From Pseudomonas sp. UBA1879 (lineage in GTDB: Bacteria; Pseudomonadota; Gammaproteobacteria; Pseudomonadales; Pseudomonadaceae), in NCBI RefSeq assembly GCF_002338065.1, contig NZ_DDHJ01000012.1, positions 1-64,000 of the forward strand: a stretch of DNA of 64,000 nt, read 5' to 3'. Below are positions 61,918 to 64,000 of this stretch, in pieces (position 1 is the first letter of the stretch; each line of letters starts with the position of its first letter). Under the pieces are notes generated by a model. It saw only the letters and a program-made list of their open reading frames with translations, was not told the DNA's origin and did not search any database. The position numbers and the translations under genes are program-made.

Positions 61918-62535
61918 GTGCCCGTCGTATTTGTCGCGGCTTCCAAGCTGCCTACCCCTTTTGCCACTTTCAAAATGAACGGCTTTCTTGAAGAAGAAAC
62001 AGGTCGCGAACACGTCGTCCTGAGTCTTGGTGATGTCTCGGATGGCGCCCCGGTGCTGGGTCGGGTGCATTCCGAATGCCTGACCGGCGACGCCCTGTTC
62101 AGCCAGCGTTGCGACTGCGGTTCCCAACTCGAGGCAGCCTTGCGCGCCATCGCCTCCGAAGGCCGTGGCGTTTTGCTGTACCTGCGTCAGGAAGGCCGCG
62201 GTATCGGCCTGATGAACAAGATTCGCGCGTATGAATTGCAGGATGGCGGCGCCGATACGGTCGAAGCCAATGAGCGTTTGGGCTTCGCTGCTGATCAGCG
62301 CGACTACGGCATTTGTTTGCCGATGCTCGAACATCTGGGCGTGAAATCATTGCGCTTGATGACCAACAACCCGCGCAAAGTCAAAGCCCTGACAGACATG
62401 GGTATCAACGTGGCTGAGCGGGTGCCGCTGCACACCGGACACAATCCGCACAACAAACTGTACCTGGCCACCAAGGCAGGCAAGCTTGGCCACATGATGG
62501 GCAATGAGCATCAGAGCGAGGTCGATCCGGCGTGA
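61918..62535 (+). CDS. ribA: GTP cyclohydrolase II (RibA)
   Basis: This is the first committed enzyme of riboflavin synthesis. It has 205 aa from the GTG at 61918 (PVVFVAASKLPTPFATF), after a CAGGAG site; the open frame reaches back to 61879. The zinc-binding HSECLTGDALFSQRCDCG (about residues 48-65) and active-site LRQEGRGIGLMNKIRAYELQD are intact. It supplies the activity that the degenerate C-terminal half of RibBA cannot. Confidence 0.97.
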   Translation: MPVVFVAASKLPTPFATFKMNGFLEEETGREHVVLSLGDVSDGAPVLGRVHSECLTGDALFSQRCDCGSQLEAALRAIASEGRGVLLYLRQEGRGIGLMNKIRAYELQDGGADTVEANERLGFAADQRDYGICLPMLEHLGVKSLRLMTNNPRKVKALTDMGINVAERVPLHTGHNPHNKLYLATKAGKLGHMMGNEHQSEVDPA

Positions 62536-62593
62536 CACCGTCGTGCGCCGGGGCGCGTCACCCGGCGACGCTTGCCGGAATGCCTGGGTTGCA

Positions 62594-63388
62594 ATGTCGC
62601 TGATGCGCGCCGTTGTCGTTTGCCTGGTGTTGCTGACGGCCTGCCAAGCCAGCGCTGCTCAACGGGTCATCAGCCTGGCACCTTCTCTGACTGAAATCGT
62701 TATCGAACTGGGCGCTGCCGATCTGCTGGTGGGCGTGCAGGATGGCGGCGAACGGCCTCCCGCTGTAACAGCGCTGCCTTCGGTGGGGCGCTATGGAGAG
62801 CTGGAAATGGAACGCTTGCTCAGCCTGCGCCCGGACCTGCTGTTGCTCTGGCCCGGCAGTGTCAGCGCGGCGCAGCGCGATCAATTGCAGCGTTTGAGCA
62901 TTCCCACCTTCATCGCCGAGCCTCACACGCTGGATCAGTTGGCTGATCAGATCGAGCAGATGGGCGAGCGTTTGGGCCGTGCGGAGCGGGGCAGACAAGT
63001 GGCGACAGCGTTTCGCCAGCGACTGGCTGAGCTAAGAACGCGTTACCACCGGGAGATGCCAGTCAGCGTGTTCTATCAGGTATGGGATCAGCCGTTGTAC
63101 ACCGTGGGCGGCGGGCAGATCATCAGCGATGCGTTGAAGGTGTGCGGAGCGAAGAACGCGTTCGACGACCTGAGCCAACCTGCGCCTCAAGTCAGCCTCG
63201 AAGCCGTCTTGCAGCGAGCGCCTGAAGTCGTCGTGGCCGGCTCGACGTCGCAGCTCGCGATGTGGAAAGCCTGGCCCTCGCTGAAAGCTCGCTTCGTGGT
63301 GGTGCCAGACAAAGGCATTGAGCGGCCGAGCGGGCAGATGATCGAGGCGTTGGCAACGTTATGCGAAACCCTGTCGCCAGCGCCATGA
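62594..63388 (+). CDS. btuF: BtuF-like cobalamin/metal-chelate binding protein
   Basis: The 264-aa precursor begins MSLMRAVVVCLVLLTACQASA, a signal peptide with a possible lipobox (LLTAC); an ATG at 62603 is also possible. The mature part RVISLAPSLTEIVIELGAADLLVGVQDGG fits the BtuF/TroA-like class III periplasmic binding protein fold, with the long hinge helix near residues 135-160. The B12 assignment rests on this family and on the receptor gene encoded opposite. It faces that receptor's 3' end across 41 bases. Confidence 0.8.
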   Translation: MSLMRAVVVCLVLLTACQASAAQRVISLAPSLTEIVIELGAADLLVGVQDGGERPPAVTALPSVGRYGELEMERLLSLRPDLLLLWPGSVSAAQRDQLQRLSIPTFIAEPHTLDQLADQIEQMGERLGRAERGRQVATAFRQRLAELRTRYHREMPVSVFYQVWDQPLYTVGGGQIISDALKVCGAKNAFDDLSQPAPQVSLEAVLQRAPEVVVAGSTSQLAMWKAWPSLKARFVVVPDKGIERPSGQMIEALATLCETLSPAP

Positions 63389-63429
63389 GCGCAACAGCGT
63401 AGGCGCGCGCTTCTGCAGTCCGATCGGCG

Positions 63430-64000
63430 TTAAAGCTCCGGCGTCCAGGTCACGCCAACCATCCACGTTCGCCCCTCTTCGTGATAGCCGTAGTTGCTGC
63501 CGTCGAAGCTGTACAGCGTGCGGCGGTAGCGCTTGTCCAGGGCGTTATCCAGCTTGAATTCCAGCTTCACGTCATCGCTGGCTTTCCAGCTGCTGCGCAG
63601 GCCGAACAGCGTATAACCTCCAATCGTCTGGGTGTTGGCCTCGTCGTTGTAGCTGCTGCTCACGGCCTGCCAGCTGGCGCCGACGCCGAGTCTGTCGAAC
63701 TGACGATCAAGGTCCAGACTCACCGTTCGCCGCGCCCGGCGATTCAGGGTGTGCCCAGTGTCGCGGTCTTGCGGGTCGATAATCGACGCGCCGAGTTTGC
63801 CGGTCCAGCCGAACAGTTGTTGCTCCAGCGACGCCTCGAACCCGTTGATCCGCGCCGAGCCAATGTTTTGCGGGGTGAAATCGGCGTCCAGGGCGATGGC
63901 GTCTTTCAGGTCGGTGCGGTACAGAGAGGCCTCCAGTTTGCGGGTCTCGCTCAATCGACTGCGCCATTGCATCTCGTAGCTTTTCGAGTGTTCCGGCTTG
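63430..64000 (-). CDS. btuB: TonB-dependent receptor, 3' part (probably BtuB)
   Basis: The gene runs off the right edge; about 190 C-terminal residues are seen. They start KPEHSKSYEMQWRSRL, the usual barrel sequence of TonB-dependent receptors. They continue with INGFEASLEQQLFGW, GASIIDPQDRDTGHTLNRRARR and NALDKRYRRTLYSFDGSNYGYHEEGR, all close to vitamin B12 receptors. The protein ends in TPEL, with Leu in place of the common C-terminal Phe. Any cobalamin riboswitch would lie upstream, outside the window. Confidence 0.85.
   Translation of the reverse strand, partial: KPEHSKSYEMQWRSRLSETRKLEASLYRTDLKDAIALDADFTPQNIGSARINGFEASLEQQLFGWTGKLGASIIDPQDRDTGHTLNRRARRTVSLDLDRQFDRLGVGASWQAVSSSYNDEANTQTIGGYTLFGLRSSWKASDDVKLEFKLDNALDKRYRRTLYSFDGSNYGYHEEGRTWMVGVTWTPEL

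Overview
The window is chromosomal DNA from a Pseudomonas. Gene content, gene order and protein sequence all point to the genus: birA, tRNA-Tyr/Gly/Thr/Trp, secE-nusG, the L11/L10/rpoBC cluster, the str, S10, spc and alpha ribosomal operons, then ferritin, uvrA, an MFS transporter and ssb, and further on a riboflavin/nusB/thiL cluster. REP-type palindromes of the Pseudomonas kind lie between genes in the second half. Three genes that many pseudomonads carry in this interval are missing: coaX after birA, a second tuf before tRNA-Trp, and katA after rplQ. That would suit a syringae-like lineage, but this is inference from recalled gene orders.

Positions 1-32,600 are the information-processing core, almost all on the plus strand. 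A biotin ligase/repressor and a small SPOR-like membrane protein precede four tRNAs, secE and nusG. Then come rplKAJL-rpoBC, rpsL-rpsG-fusA-tuf, the S10 operon, the spc operon with secY and rpmJ, and rpsM-rpsK-rpsD-rpoA-rplQ. Promoter-like elements and hairpin terminators sit at the operon junctions. At three of them a terminator is followed directly by, or overlaps, a promoter-like element with a 17-nt spacer.

Positions 32,600-49,200 hold housekeeping and accessory genes: a haem-ligand-less ferritin, UvrA (minus strand), a YajR-like MFS protein, SSB, a TetR regulator with a DUF1348 protein and a perfect palindrome upstream, a large MscS-type channel, a full-length Lhr helicase, an overlapping pair of SDR-fold genes (one lacking its catalytic Tyr/Lys), and an OmpW porin.

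Positions 49,400-55,550 contain a minus-strand operon for a His-rich periplasmic protein, a MacB/LolCDE-like ABC transporter and a DUF3299 protein. A Zur-box-like palindrome precedes it, so it is probably a zinc-starvation operon. It is followed by REP clusters, a small conserved-looking hypothetical protein, a CnoX/YbbN thioredoxin-TPR protein whose 3' end is duplicated together with a REP, a methyltransferase and a YbaY-type lipoprotein.

Positions 55,690-64,000 hold nrdR-ribD-ribE-ribBA, ribH-nusB-thiL-pgpA and ribA. Together these give the riboflavin pathway, except the dephosphorylation step; the GTP cyclohydrolase half of RibBA is degenerate and a separate RibA is intact. The window ends with a BtuF-like binding protein convergent with the 3' part of a TonB-dependent receptor gene.

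I saw no CRISPR array, prophage, insertion sequence or recognisable defence island, and no clearly new multi-gene system. The observations most worth following are the REP-linked duplication of a gene end, the zinc-type operon control region, the terminator/promoter junctions, the SDR protein without catalytic residues, and the missing coaX.
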